Below, piece after piece: positions 52,081 through 61,351 of a DNA stretch of 64,000 nucleotides. Location: assembly GCA_938028665.1 (NCBI GenBank), contig CALIMB010000022.1, positions 1 to 64,000 on the forward strand. The letters are read 5' to 3'. Below the pieces are notes generated by a model that saw nothing but the letters and a program-made list of their open reading frames with translations, ran no database searches and was not told the origin of the DNA. The translations under genes were made by a program, and so were the position numbers. Position 1 is the stretch's first letter. Every line of letters starts with the position of its first letter. The DNA comes from an uncultured Thermomicrobium sp. Its GTDB lineage: Bacteria; Chloroflexota; Chloroflexia; Thermomicrobiales; Thermomicrobiaceae.

Positions 52081-52122
52081 AAAAAAACGCGCGGAGCACT
52101 GGGGGACAGAGCGCTCCGCGCG
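52081..52122 (-). terminator. Intrinsic terminator of the small RNA
   Basis: Ten-base arms at 52122-52113 and 52097-52088 (on the plus strand CGCGCGGAGC and its complement), a 15-nt loop, and a run of seven T on the minus strand (52087-52081). Confidence 0.8.
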
Positions 52123-52126
52123 CCAA

Positions 52127-52146
52127 GGGAAGGGAAGGGATTGGGG
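52127..52146 (+). other. G-quadruplex-type tract
   Basis: Four runs of three or four G with 2-3 base gaps occur on the plus strand, the template of the small RNA. It could form a G-quadruplex; the complementary C/U tract is the linker of the small RNA. Confidence 0.4.
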
Positions 52147-52188
52147 TGCGGGTCGGACAGCGGGGATGCTCCCCGCCCGCCAGCGCAA

Positions 52189-52218
52189 AGTATACCACTT
52201 GTGTTCTGTCGAGTGCAA
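52189..52218 (-). promoter_or_regulatory. Promoter of the small RNA
   Basis: On the minus strand, TTGCAC (52218-52213) and TATACT (52194-52189) are 18 bp apart. TATACT recurs as a -10 box elsewhere in this window. Transcription should begin near 52182. Confidence 0.65.
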
Positions 52219-53289
52219 ACTGACCTGACTGAGGTGACGTCGTTGCGGGCATGTTGTACCACGTGACGGCATACGTTTGCCGCGTTTCACGAGGTTCCCC
52301 AGAAGATGCTGTTTCTGCGGGCAGTGGTACAGCGAAAGGATCAACGGCAGCTGGACATCTCTTCGGGGAAGCCATGGCTCTCGCAGTGTTCAGACCTTGG
52401 ATGATTTCCGAAGAACAGAAAGAAAAAGCGGCAAGTACGCGGTGACCGCCATCAGCCGCTATCCCCTGTGATCCGGTGACCGGTACCGCTAGAGAGGCGC
52501 ACGGCGATGACGTGCGTCGCTTTCCGGTTTCTGGACATGAGTTGTAAGCACTCATGCTTGTGCGTCAGGGCGGGTGGCACGTCTGAGAGCGCGCTTGAAT
52601 ATTGCGTCTCCCTCGGAATGCTCTTTGGCCTGGGGGTCAGGAAACGGCTGTACTGCGACTATGCGATGTCGGCGCCTCTCCTCAACTCTGAGGAGAGTGC
52701 ACCAGGTTGCCATGGTCTGTGGTTTCCAGTGAGGGTCGGATGTAGCTGGCTCGATGAACTCGTGACTGTCGCTCGGGGGCCGTTCCCCCATGAGGGGACA
52801 TGGTCGATGTGACCAATGCAGCGGTATATCCTGCCGGTTCACAGTCCAGGAAACCTGTTCGAGCTTGTGCTCTCGAAGTGACGAGCAGGAATATCTCCTG
52901 ATTGCCGGACATTTCACTGCGTGCACTGCACATGCCTCCGAGAGGTGGAGGACAGTCTTGACAAGCGCACTGAAGTGAAGGGGTTTCTCTTGTGCTGTGC
53001 AGCAGAGCGGCAGACCACTCGTGTGGCTGTGGCTCGGCGGTAGAGATCCGACTGATGTCCGTGGGCGGTGTGCGCTGATGTCGGCACTTTGCACGCTCCG
53101 GGTTCTCAGCGTTGGCCACGGTACCAAGTCTGGGTATACGGCCTCTGCGGTGGAAAGCTTTGTTGCATACCCGTGTCTCTGTGACTTGTTCATCTGAGAA
53201 TCTTCTCACTCTCACATCCTGTACCAGCTTGACCGATCTTCATCAGTAGACCGGTACGGCTGAGGTAAGGGCCAAGGAGGGATAAGGAG

Positions 53290-55020
53290 ATGGAGCGCGA
53301 TGTGCGACAGGCAAATGACTCTGCGATGCTCGCCGTGGGAGACCAGCCTGGATGGGAGGCACAGAGATCAAGTTCAACGCTGGAAGCGCTCCGAGCAATC
53401 TTGGAAGCCGGGATTGCTGCTGTCGCACGACCCGTTACTTTCGCATCCCATGACCCACAAACGCGTCAAATGGAACGTGCTCTTGAGCGCTTCCGTAACG
53501 AGTTGCGGGCCACTATGGGGGCGCTTGAGTCGATTGTGCGCCGCTCCGCGATCGGAGCTGCGCGAAGTGCCCTTCGTGTCCAGCAGGTGACGCGTGAGAT
53601 CGATCGTGTACGGCAGCGAATGGAGTCGGTGACGCAAGCACTTCGCGCCGTACAAGGTGGGGTAGAGGAGATCGCACAGGCGGCTGGCAATGCCGCTGCT
53701 GCTGCGCACGAAGTCGATCAGCTTACAGCGAAGGGCTTGCGAGCGAGCGAGGACGCGGAGGCTCACGTTGCCGCGCTGCGCCAGCAGATGCGGGAGGTTG
53801 CCGATCGCTTGGAGGCGCTCCTTGGGCAAGTGGCAGCGATCACACGGGTTAGTGAACTGATTGCTGGTATCGCGAAGCAGACCAATCTTTTGGCGCTCAA
53901 CGCAGCGATTGAGGCGACGCGGGCAGGGGAACACGGACGTGGCTTTGCGGTTGTTGCGGAGGAGGTGCGCAAGCTGGCCGAGCATACGGCGACCCAAACG
54001 CGAGAGATTCGTGCGCTGACAGATGCTGTTACGGCTCAGTTGGATCCGGCGCGGATAGCGCTGGCGCGAAGTCGAGAGCTGGTCGAGGGCTCGAATCGGG
54101 CAACGGTTGAGTTAGGGCGCGTCCTCCGTGAGACCAGCATCCTTGCCAGCGAAGCGGCGCAGGCGATTACTGCGATCGCATCGGCAGTTCAACAACAGAC
54201 GGCTGCGTTGGAGAGCGCTAAACGTGCACTGGAGGAGACAACAGAGAGTGTTGGCACGATCGAGCGCGAAGCGCAGCACGTCGCTGAGGAAACGTTCGTC
54301 CTTTCGCAGGGGACGCAGGTGGCGTATGAGCATCTTGGCAAAGTTGACACCGGCACCACCTTCCATCGTGCGCTCGCGTTGTGCCGTGAGCTGGCTGAGC
54401 GGTGCCGGCGTGTCTTCGAACGAGCGATCGACGAGGGTCGTGTCAGGCTGAGCGATGTCCTTGAGCTCCAGTATACGGAGATCAAGGGCCCGGCGATCAG
54501 CTCGCTGGCGCGGCTCTTCGACGTGAGTCGAGTGCCCCCCGAAGGGTTTCAGCCTCCCAAGTACGCGACTGCCTACGATGCGGTGGTGGATCTGGCGCTG
54601 TCCGCGGAGATGGAGGCGGTGCTGCAGAAAGAGCCACGACTCGTCTTCGCTTTGCCGATCGATCTCAACACCTATGCACCGATGCATAACCGAGCATTTT
54701 GTAAGGACTGGACGGGAATTCCAGAACGTGATCTGGTCGGGAACCGAGTCAAGCGATTTTTCTGGGATCAGCGAGTGCTTGTCCGAGGAGCACGGGTCGG
54801 GCTCGGAGCAGCGGCCGAGCGACTTCCCAATATGGCCACAAGGCAGCAGTTTATCGAAGCGGGGTGCGATCTTCGCGAATCGCCGCGCCAACGCGAAGAG
54901 TTTCTCGTCCAGACCTATGCTCGCGATACTGGGGAGGTGATGACAGTCATCACTGTGCCGCTCTTCGTGAAAGGACAGCGGTGGGGAGCAGCTCTTGTTG
55001 GGTGGAAAGAAGAGGCGTGA
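53290..55020 (+). CDS. Soluble methyl-accepting chemotaxis protein with C-terminal sensor domain
   Basis: A 576-residue chemoreceptor without membrane helices. The signalling hairpin tip ([45 protein letters not shown]-type) lies at about residues 190-240. The coiled coil before and after it is rich in Ala, Glu and Gln. From about 375 to 576 there is a globular domain with [19 protein letters not shown], resembling a Cache-like sensing domain, at the C-terminal end. This order, signalling first and sensor last, is unusual. ATG 53290 follows AGGAGGGATAAGGAG. A second receptor gene follows, with no che genes in the window. Confidence 0.85.
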   Translation: MERDVRQANDSAMLAVGDQPGWEAQRSSSTLEALRAILEAGIAAVARPVTFASHDPQTRQMERALERFRNELRATMGALESIVRRSAIGAARSALRVQQVTREIDRVRQRMESVTQALRAVQGGVEEIAQAAGNAAAAAHEVDQLTAKGLRASEDAEAHVAALRQQMREVADRLEALLGQVAAITRVSELIAGIAKQTNLLALNAAIEATRAGEHGRGFAVVAEEVRKLAEHTATQTREIRALTDAVTAQLDPARIALARSRELVEGSNRATVELGRVLRETSILASEAAQAITAIASAVQQQTAALESAKRALEETTESVGTIEREAQHVAEETFVLSQGTQVAYEHLGKVDTGTTFHRALALCRELAERCRRVFERAIDEGRVRLSDVLELQYTEIKGPAISSLARLFDVSRVPPEGFQPPKYATAYDAVVDLALSAEMEAVLQKEPRLVFALPIDLNTYAPMHNRAFCKDWTGIPERDLVGNRVKRFFWDQRVLVRGARVGLGAAAERLPNMATRQQFIEAGCDLRESPRQREEFLVQTYARDTGEVMTVITVPLFVKGQRWGAALVGWKEEA

Positions 55021-55116
55021 AGCGATGCCATCTCAAGTTCTCCGGTCATCGCGCCGAATACACCTGAGTAGGACGGTTGGGGGATCGGTGACTGTGACGG
55101 CCAGGGGGAGGATGCA

Positions 55117-56538
55117 ATGGCGGAGCTCAGTACGCGCAGTGTGGAATCGCGACCGCCAATAGGAAGTGGTCGTGCGGTGAGGGCAGTGGTCGCTGAGGAG
55201 CAGATAGGGTCGTCGTGGCTGGAAACGCTCGATGAGTTGGCTCATGCACTGGCACGCGGCGACCTTGTTGAGGCAGAGCAGGTGATCCGACAGTTACCCC
55301 CAGAAATGCGTCCAGTTTGGGAGCCGGTTGTCACGACTTGGCGGGAGCGGATTGCCGAGCTCTTGTTAGCTGCCTCGGGTGCGGTGGCAGAAGGGCTCAG
55401 ACCGGTCCGGGCAGCTGACGAATTCCTGCGTGCCTTCCGGGAGCAGCAAGAGCAAGCGGCGGCGGCAGCCCAGGTAGCACGAGAACTGGCGGCCTCGGTC
55501 GAGGTTGTCTCAGGGGGTGTCGGCCAGGTCTCAGAGACAGCCCGTGGTGCGGCCGAGCGTGCAGAGGCCGGGATTGCACAGGTGGATGAGGCATTGCAGT
55601 CGCTTGCGAATGTGGCTCGATCCGTGGCAGAGCTCCAGCAACGCATTGAGGACCTCTCGAAAGCCGTCGGGCCGATTACGCAGGTCTTAGGGACCATTGC
55701 AACGATTGCCAAGCAGACGAATCTTCTGGCGCTCAACGCGGCTATTGAGGCAGCACGGGCAGGAGAGCATGGGCGTGGCTTTGCCGTGGTCGCCGAGGAG
55801 GTTCGGCGACTGGCGGTTTCGACACAAGAAGCGGTTTCTGGTATCCGGCACCAGGTGCAGGCCCTCTCCGAGGGGATGCAACGCGTTGGCGAGGCGATGG
55901 GTGTTGTGGCTGATCAGGTCGAAAACGGAGCGGCAATTGCGGCCGGCGGGCAAGAGGCACTGACAGCGATTCGCAAGGCGGTCGACGCGATTGTGGCGCC
56001 ATTGCAGGAGATTGCTTCCGCGGCTGAGGAGCAGGCGCAGGCGGTGGGGCAACTGGCGCGGAACGTGACGCAGGTCGCTACTGTTGCCGAGCGTGTTGGC
56101 CGGCAGGCAGACGAACTGACGGAGGGAGTCCTGGAACAAATGCACCGCCTTCGGGCAATGCGGGAGCTGGTGGCCCAGACGACGCTGGGACTCACCGATG
56201 CTCAGCTGCTCCAGGTGGCGAAAGCTGATCACTTGCTCTGGGTCCAGCGCCTGCTTGCAATGCTCCATGGTCGTGAACAACTGCAGCCTGAGCAAGTGGC
56301 TGATTGGAGAGTGTGCCGACTTGGTCGCTGGTACTACGGACGTGGCCGCGAGCGGTACGGTGCGTCAAATAGTTTCCGTGCGTTGGAAGCACCGCACCAG
56401 CGTCTGCACCAGACGGCTGCCGAAGCGGTACGTGCCTGGAATCGAGGCGACCGTGAGCGGGCGCGGGAACTGGTGGAGGAGGTCCGCCGCATCTCTGGTG
56501 AAATTGTCCAGCTCCTAGACTCGTTGCGGACCGCCTGA
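55117..56538 (+). CDS. Soluble methyl-accepting chemotaxis protein with CZB domain
   Basis: A 473-residue receptor, also without membrane helices. The signalling tip [26 protein letters not shown] is at about residues 200-225. The C-terminal 110 residues are a CZB (chemoreceptor zinc-binding) domain: HLLWVQRLL, then [16 protein letters not shown], and HQRLHQTA, giving the His-Cys-His-His zinc set. CZB domains sense zinc or hypochlorite-type oxidants in known receptors. ATG 55117 follows GGGGGAGGATGC. It starts 97 bases after the first receptor gene and may share its transcript. A hairpin at 56583 lies beyond the stop. Confidence 0.9.
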   Translation: MAELSTRSVESRPPIGSGRAVRAVVAEEQIGSSWLETLDELAHALARGDLVEAEQVIRQLPPEMRPVWEPVVTTWRERIAELLLAASGAVAEGLRPVRAADEFLRAFREQQEQAAAAAQVARELAASVEVVSGGVGQVSETARGAAERAEAGIAQVDEALQSLANVARSVAELQQRIEDLSKAVGPITQVLGTIATIAKQTNLLALNAAIEAARAGEHGRGFAVVAEEVRRLAVSTQEAVSGIRHQVQALSEGMQRVGEAMGVVADQVENGAAIAAGGQEALTAIRKAVDAIVAPLQEIASAAEEQAQAVGQLARNVTQVATVAERVGRQADELTEGVLEQMHRLRAMRELVAQTTLGLTDAQLLQVAKADHLLWVQRLLAMLHGREQLQPEQVADWRVCRLGRWYYGRGRERYGASNSFRALEAPHQRLHQTAAEAVRAWNRGDRERARELVEEVRRISGEIVQLLDSLRTA

Positions 56539-56582
56539 ACCGCTGGCACAAAGACGCGTTGGGAGTGCAGTATTTGCCCAGC

Positions 56583-56606
56583 GGGAAGCGGTAGCAGCCG
56601 CTTCCC
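56583..56606 (+). terminator. Hairpin after the CZB receptor gene
   Basis: Nine-base arms GGGAAGCGG and CCGCTTCCC (56583-56591, 56598-56606) enclose a 6-nt loop about 45 bases after the stop. No T run follows, so the call is moderate. Confidence 0.5.
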
Positions 56607-57293
56607 TGTGAGGCTGTTCCGCTTGCTCATTCAGTCATCGCCCACAATGTTACTGCTCGGCCGGGATGGTCAGAAGCTCGGCTGGGAATGCAGAGTGAGG
56701 CTATCTGCGCCTGTATTCACGTACTGGTTAACTCTGCTTTCTCTGGATTGCGTCTTGGAGAGATGGGCTGCAGGTGGTCTGTAACCGGGTTGATGTGTGC
56801 AGTCCCCGCGGTAGCATCACATGGGACGAACACAGCCAGTTGCGAGACGAGATTGCACCCAGCCGGACGGCTCTGCCCTCTGGTGGGAAATGCGTCGTGC
56901 GCAGTCTCCGTCTGTAAGTCATCCTGCACACGGTCAGTTGTGATCTCCTTTTGTTCCGTCAGGTACGTGCCAAATCGTGGGGCTCTCAGCGTGGATATCA
57001 AGGCGCCTCACCAGGGGACGAGACCGACGCGATGATACAGATGAGCTGGGAGCGAACTTTCGACGATTGTCAGTTGCGTCTTGTGGAGACATCGGCTGGG
57101 CGAGCGGACGTGTCAGTGGTCTCGTGCACTGGTGAGTATCCCCGCGAACGTATTCCGATCGTACGGAGATGAGCAACTACCAAAGGGAAGATCACCCACG
57201 CTAATGTGTGAACGATGCGCTGAGGTTGGGAATACCACGCGCTGAGTGCAGCAATGCGCTGATGACTACTTGGTCGAGAGCCAGTGCTGGGGG

Positions 57294-57321
57294 TTGCTAC
57301 GCGTGTGAACAGGTGTAATAC
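57294..57321 (+). promoter_or_regulatory. Probable promoter of the 57355 gene
   Basis: TTGCTA (57294-57299) and TAATAC (57316-57321) are 16 bp apart. Transcription would start near 57328, with a leader of about 27 bases to GTG 57355. Confidence 0.5.
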
Positions 57322-57354
57322 TGTAATGGTTGCATTTGACGGAAGGAGCATCGC

Positions 57355-57897
57355 GTGAAAAAGGATCCGTTTGCTGCAGAACTTGTGGCGTGGTTTCTCG
57401 GTCGCTTGCCCGAGGGCTGGTTTGTCGAGACACCAGAAATTGACTATGACCGGGACGAAATTCTGGTGATCGGCCGCCTTCCTGAGCCGACCCTTCCCGA
57501 AGGGGCAAGCGAGGAAGAGCGTCATGCAGCCTGCGTGGCGCGTATCCAGCGCTTTCGCGAGGAGACGCGTGGACAGCGCATGCGGATTGCCAGCGAGGCC
57601 GAGTATCGGTTTGGGCGGAAAGTCTCTTGGGGAGCAAGGTGCGGGCCTGTCCAGCAACTTTTTACGATTCTCAGTGTCCCAGTGATGACACGGCTGCGCC
57701 TGAGCGAGCGGCAGGTGCTCGACACGCTGGTCGAAGCAGGCATCGCGCGGAGCCGGAGCGAAGCGCTGGCCTGGTGCGTTCGCTTGGTCAGGCGACATGA
57801 GGCCGAGTGGTTAGAGGAGCTCCGGCAGGCACTGATACGGGTTCAGGAACTGCGCTACTCTGGCCCGGGGGCGGAATCAACCAAGCGCGAGACGTAA
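57355..57897 (+). CDS. Conserved-looking protein of unknown function
   Basis: A 180-residue cytosolic protein not recognised as a named family. The N-terminal half contains PEGWFVETPEIDYDRDEILVIGRL with mixed strands and acidic residues; the middle is rich in Arg and Glu; the C-terminal third (LRLSERQVLDTLVEAGIARSRSEALAWCVRLV) resembles a helix-turn-helix or ribbon-helix-helix segment. GTG 57355 follows GGAAGGAGC. It lies 24 bases before a trypsin-like protease gene and probably shares its transcript. A DNA-binding regulator of stress genes would fit but is not shown. Confidence 0.65.
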   Translation: MKKDPFAAELVAWFLGRLPEGWFVETPEIDYDRDEILVIGRLPEPTLPEGASEEERHAACVARIQRFREETRGQRMRIASEAEYRFGRKVSWGARCGPVQQLFTILSVPVMTRLRLSERQVLDTLVEAGIARSRSEALAWCVRLVRRHEAEWLEELRQALIRVQELRYSGPGAESTKRET

Positions 57898-57921
57898 TAC
57901 AAACTGGAGGAAGGGCAGATC

Positions 57922-58968
57922 ATGCTGCGACAATCGTTCAGGATCCATCCTCTGCAGGGTGACGAGCATAAGCCGGTTACGGGTGGGATGAACCGCGTCG
58001 AAACGGCTGAGCCAGAGACATTGCTCGATGCCTTCTCGCAGGCCGTCGTCCGCGTTGTGCAGCGGGTGGCACCAGCGGTCGTTGGGGTGCAGGTGGTGCG
58101 TGCCAGCGGGGCGTCTCACCACTCGGCAGAGCTGCCTGGCGCCGGCTCGGGCTTTGTCATCGCGCCGGACGGCTATATCCTAACCAATAGCCATGTTGTC
58201 CACCGTGCACGTCGTCTTGCAGTGACACTTGCGGACGGGAGCGAACTCGTTGCACAACTGGTGGGCGAAGATCTGGCAACTGATCTTGCCGTAGTGCGTG
58301 TTCAAGCAGACGGTCTGCCGGTGGCCGAACTCGGCGACTCTGATCGGCTGCAGGTGGGCCAGCTGGTCATCGCTATTGGTAATCCACTTGGGTTGCAGGC
58401 AAGTGTTGTCACCGGAGTTGTCTCCGCGCTGGGACGTTCGTTGCGCGGTCCGGACGGGCGTCTGATCGAGAATGTGATCCAGACCGATGCGCCACTCAAC
58501 CCGGGGAACTCGGGCGGCCCACTGGTCGATACGCGTGGGAAAGTGGTCGGTGTCAACACCGCCATCGTGGCGGGGGCGCAGGGTTTGAGCTTTGCCGTTC
58601 CTGCCAACACAGCGCAGTGGGTAATTGGACAACTTATCCGCGAGGGGCGCGTGCAGCGGGCCTGGCTCGGTATTATTGGTGAACTGCGCACCGTGCCGGG
58701 TCGGTTGGTCCCGGAACGAGGAGAGTCTCGAGCGGCTGGCGTTGCCGTACTCCAGGTGATCGCTGGTAGCCCCGCGGAGCGAGCCGGCTTGCGACCAGGC
58801 GACATGATTGTCAGCTTGGACGGGGTGCCGTTGCGTTCCCCGGCTGATCTGCAGCGCATGCTGAGTCGTGCGCCGGTGGGAAGCACGGTTGTGCTCGGGG
58901 TGGTTCGTCAGGGACGTCTGCTGACGCTGCGCGCCGAACTTGCTCCCGAGCCGCATCACAAACTTTAA
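57922..58968 (+). CDS. Trypsin-like serine protease with PDZ domain, no signal peptide
   Basis: A 348-residue HtrA/DegP-like protease. The catalytic triad is visible as His in TNSHVV, Asp in TDLAVV and Ser in GNSGGP. A PDZ domain runs from about 255 to 345 (GSPAERAGLRPGDMIVSLDGV). Unlike most HtrA proteins, the N-terminus is polar and lacks a signal peptide or membrane anchor, so it may act in the cytosol. ATG 57922 follows GGAGGAAGG. It overlaps the convergent MFS gene by four bases. A second HtrA-like gene lies at the right end of the window. Confidence 0.92.
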   Translation: MLRQSFRIHPLQGDEHKPVTGGMNRVETAEPETLLDAFSQAVVRVVQRVAPAVVGVQVVRASGASHHSAELPGAGSGFVIAPDGYILTNSHVVHRARRLAVTLADGSELVAQLVGEDLATDLAVVRVQADGLPVAELGDSDRLQVGQLVIAIGNPLGLQASVVTGVVSALGRSLRGPDGRLIENVIQTDAPLNPGNSGGPLVDTRGKVVGVNTAIVAGAQGLSFAVPANTAQWVIGQLIREGRVQRAWLGIIGELRTVPGRLVPERGESRAAGVAVLQVIAGSPAERAGLRPGDMIVSLDGVPLRSPADLQRMLSRAPVGSTVVLGVVRQGRLLTLRAELAPEPHHKL

Positions 58969-60230
58969 GGAAGTCGGTAGGCTTCAGGGAAAAGGCGGCG
59001 ACCGGCGACCGTGAAACCGAGGGCAAGTCCGGCCGCAACTGCAACGGTCAAGGGAACACCGACCACAGCCCCAAGACTGCCCAGTACCATGGTGCCGAGC
59101 GGCATCAATCCCATGGGGATCAGGGTGTAGAGCGCCATAACACGCCCACGGAGCTCGTCCGGCACGATGAGCTGGAGGAGCGTGTTGGTCAGTGCCATAA
59201 GGAGCGTCTGACTTGCGCCCATCACGAAAAGGAGCACGGCGGAGAGCGCGAGCTGATGGGAAGCAGTAAAGGCGATCAACGCTGTGGCAAAGACGATATT
59301 GATGAAGAAGAGCAGCTGCCCACGTTTCTGATACTTGCTTGTTCGCCCGACGAGCAGCGCACCGGCGAATGCTCCTGCCCCGTTGATCCCCATGAGAGTC
59401 CCATAGCCAGCTGCATTGGCGTGGAGCACGTCGCGAGCAAAGACCGGCATCAGCTGCAGGTACGGGCGACCGAGAAACGTTGGGACAGCCAGGAGCGTCA
59501 GCAGTCCGAGGAGGCGGCGATCCCGCCGCACCGCACCTATGCCGACTGCGACATGAACGAAAAGAGAGGCACCCACAGTCTTGCTCGGGCGTGCTGGTTC
59601 TAGCGTCCAGACAGCCCAGATTACTGGAAGATAGCTCAGCCCGTTCAACACAAAGGCCCAACCGGTGCCCGCGGCGGCGACGAGCAGTCCGGCAAGCGAG
59701 GGCCCGATGACGGCAGCTGCATTCCAAGCTGCCGAGTTTAGCCCAACTGCCGAGGGAACGCGTTCGTGCCCAACTAGGCTTGGTACCAGCGCTTGCCGTG
59801 CAGGGTTGTCAAACGCCATGACAGTTGCGGTTGCGAAGGCGATGGTGAGGATATGCCAGGCGCGAACCATTCCGGTGAGGTCAAGAAAACCGAGGAGGAG
59901 CGCAAGTGCTGCTGCAGATGACTGTGTGGCGAGCAAGATCTTGCGCCGATCGATGCGATCAGCAACCGCACCACCGATGAGGGTGATAGTCAACGTTGGT
60001 AGAGAGCGGATGAGTCCATAAAGCCCAAGATAGAGTGGAGAGTTTGTTAGTGCGAGGATCAACCACCCTTGGGCGACAAGCTGTAGCCAGCTGCCGAGGT
60101 TGGAAAGGAGCATGCTACCCCAGAAGCGGCGATAGGCTGGAACTGCCAGTGCACTCTGGCCGAGGGCGTCACGCAGGCGGGCGAGGACGGTTCGCTCGCT
60201 GGCAGGTAAAGTGGGAATGTTTTGTGACAC
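58965..60230 (-). CDS. MFS transporter (MFS_3/EntS-like exporter)
   Basis: A 421-residue carrier with about 12 helices. The first helix is preceded by VPAYRRFWGSMLLSNLGSWLQ, typical of the MFS_3 group (EntS-like exporters), and GGAVADRIDRRKILLATQ is the loop motif after helix 2. GTG 60230 lies six bases after AGGAG. It is 155 bases downstream of the D,D-carboxypeptidase stop on the same strand; co-transcription is possible but not certain. Substrate unknown. Confidence 0.87.
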   Translation of the reverse strand: MSQNIPTLPASERTVLARLRDALGQSALAVPAYRRFWGSMLLSNLGSWLQLVAQGWLILALTNSPLYLGLYGLIRSLPTLTITLIGGAVADRIDRRKILLATQSSAAALALLLGFLDLTGMVRAWHILTIAFATATVMAFDNPARQALVPSLVGHERVPSAVGLNSAAWNAAAVIGPSLAGLLVAAAGTGWAFVLNGLSYLPVIWAVWTLEPARPSKTVGASLFVHVAVGIGAVRRDRRLLGLLTLLAVPTFLGRPYLQLMPVFARDVLHANAAGYGTLMGINGAGAFAGALLVGRTSKYQKRGQLLFFINIVFATALIAFTASHQLALSAVLLFVMGASQTLLMALTNTLLQLIVPDELRGRVMALYTLIPMGLMPLGTMVLGSLGAVVGVPLTVAVAAGLALGFTVAGRRLFPEAYRLP

Positions 60231-60385
60231 ACAGTACTCCTACACTGGCGCTCCATGAAGAGAAAAGTTCGAAGTGGCGAGACGCTCATGCCGGGACTCA
60301 ATGGTACCAGACACCCGGGGAAGAGCGGATTTGATTCTTCCCAGCACGGGATCTGAGAGCTGCCTATCGGAGTAATCCAGGCTCG

Positions 60386-61351
60386 TCAGGGAGCGGGTAT
60401 GCTGCCGGTTGCAGCGGTTACCCAAGCGATGAGGGCGCGCATATCGCCATAGCGATCTTGACTGCCGAGGATGACGGCGAGATAGAGCCGCTCGTCAAGT
60501 GTCCGCCAGGCCGCGACAAGACACTGGCCTGCTGCGGGAGAGGTCCCCGTTTTTACCCCAACGACTCCAAACTGACCAAGGAGTTCATTCGTATTGGTCA
60601 GCGAAAGAATGCGGGCGTTGGGGCCACCCACGCGGACGTAAGCTTCACGCATGGCGACAATGGTGGCAAGTTCTGGGTCGGCCAACACGGCATGTGCGAG
60701 CCGAGCCAGATCACGTGCGCTTGTCACCTGCCCCGGTACGTCATCGCCATCCGGTGTTCGGATAATCGTCTGTTCCAGGCCGAGTTCGTGCGCTTTGGCT
60801 TGCATCATGGCAAGAAAACGCTCGCGTGGCGGGAGCTCGCTGGGGGTTGCCAGACGCTCACCGGCGACGCGGGCGAGGGCACGCGCCGCATCGTTCCCGG
60901 AAGGTAAGAGGAGCCCAATGAGGAGATCGTGGACAGTGACGGTATCTCCTGCGGCAAGTCCCATCGTTGATTCCACCGTTGGGTCGACCTCATCCTCGGA
61001 TTGAACCATTACGATCTCTTCGGGAGGCAAGATCTCCTGCGCCGTGAGAGCAGTGAGGAGCTTAAGTGTGCTTGCGGGTGGGAGTGGGAGCGTACTCTGC
61101 TGGTCCAGCAAGACCCGGTCGGCAGTGAGATCGATGACAAACGTGGCACGCGCGGTCACCGGGGGCGGGGTTGGCGTTGGCGATGGTGGTGGTGTGGGTA
61201 CGGGTGACGGGGCATTGCTGACTGTCGGTGTGGAGAGGGCAGTCCCCAGTGAACCGTACCGGGTGAGCGTGAGCCCGGCGATGGTGATACTGAGCGTGAG
61301 GAGCAGAAAGGCGAGACCAAACCGGCGCAGCGGCCCGAATACTGCCGTCAC
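60386..61351 (-). CDS. Membrane-anchored D-alanyl-D-alanine carboxypeptidase (S11)
   Basis: A 321-residue penicillin-binding protein that trims peptidoglycan peptides outside the membrane. The three active-site motifs are SxxK in ASTLK, SxN in SGND, and KTG in VGVKTGTS. An N-terminal membrane helix (about 12-30) is followed by a Pro/Thr/Ser-rich linker of about 20 residues. The start GTG 61351 overlaps the stop of the MpaB-like gene (GTGA) and is preceded by GAGGGTGAG; a longer start inside the previous gene is less likely. It belongs to an operon with the MpaB-like and methyltransferase genes. Confidence 0.9.
   Translation of the reverse strand: MTAVFGPLRRFGLAFLLLTLSITIAGLTLTRYGSLGTALSTPTVSNAPSPVPTPPPSPTPTPPPVTARATFVIDLTADRVLLDQQSTLPLPPASTLKLLTALTAQEILPPEEIVMVQSEDEVDPTVESTMGLAAGDTVTVHDLLIGLLLPSGNDAARALARVAGERLATPSELPPRERFLAMMQAKAHELGLEQTIIRTPDGDDVPGQVTSARDLARLAHAVLADPELATIVAMREAYVRVGGPNARILSLTNTNELLGQFGVVGVKTGTSPAAGQCLVAAWRTLDERLYLAVILGSQDRYGDMRALIAWVTAATGSIPAP

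Larger units (their letters stand above)
52081..52182 (-). ncRNA. Putative small regulatory RNA, about 100 nt
   Basis: On the minus strand, a promoter (52218-52189) is followed by a transcript of about 100 nt. It begins with a hairpin with 7-base arms GCGGGGA and TCCCCGC around the loop GCA (176-160), then a C/U-rich single-stranded stretch (52146-52125) with three CCCTT-type repeats. It ends in a 10-bp G/C stem (52122-52113 with 52097-52088) and seven U, an excellent intrinsic terminator. No start codon with a ribosome site occurs. It is not 6S, SRP, tmRNA or RNase P RNA, which have other conserved motifs. A C-rich linker like this could pair with Shine-Dalgarno sequences, which is inference. 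Confidence 0.6.
51709..53289. other. Large gene-free stretch with CRISPR-like repeats and an sRNA candidate (1,581 bp)
   Basis: No protein gene is supported: long frames exist on the minus strand, but their Cys/His/Ser-rich composition and lack of ribosome sites argue against them. The stretch holds two small CTTCGG/CCGAAG hairpins (51871-51888, 51915-51937), two 36-bp repeats, a complete-looking small RNA gene on the minus strand, and a G-rich tract. The part from 52220 to 53289 shows nothing further that can be named. Confidence 0.6.
56539..57354. other. Gene-free stretch after the receptor genes (816 bp)
   Basis: It holds a hairpin at 56583-56606 and a promoter candidate at 57294-57321. 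A possible 46-residue frame at 57032-57172 lacks a ribosome site and is not supported. No c-di-GMP riboswitch consensus was found. The remainder shows nothing recognisable. Confidence 0.5.

Noticed and set aside
51791-52160. Possible tmRNA, because GGGGGCTGATT resembles the tmRNA 5' end
   Set aside because: No matching 3' end with a T-loop and CCA-like acceptor, and no resume frame, was found within 400 bases.
52552-53193. A 213-codon open frame on the minus strand
   Set aside because: Composition rich in Cys, His, Ser and Thr, no ribosome site, no recognisable motif, and competing long frames in the same DNA.
57032-57172. A 46-residue frame with protein-like composition
   Set aside because: No ribosome site and no partner; too short to support without homologues.
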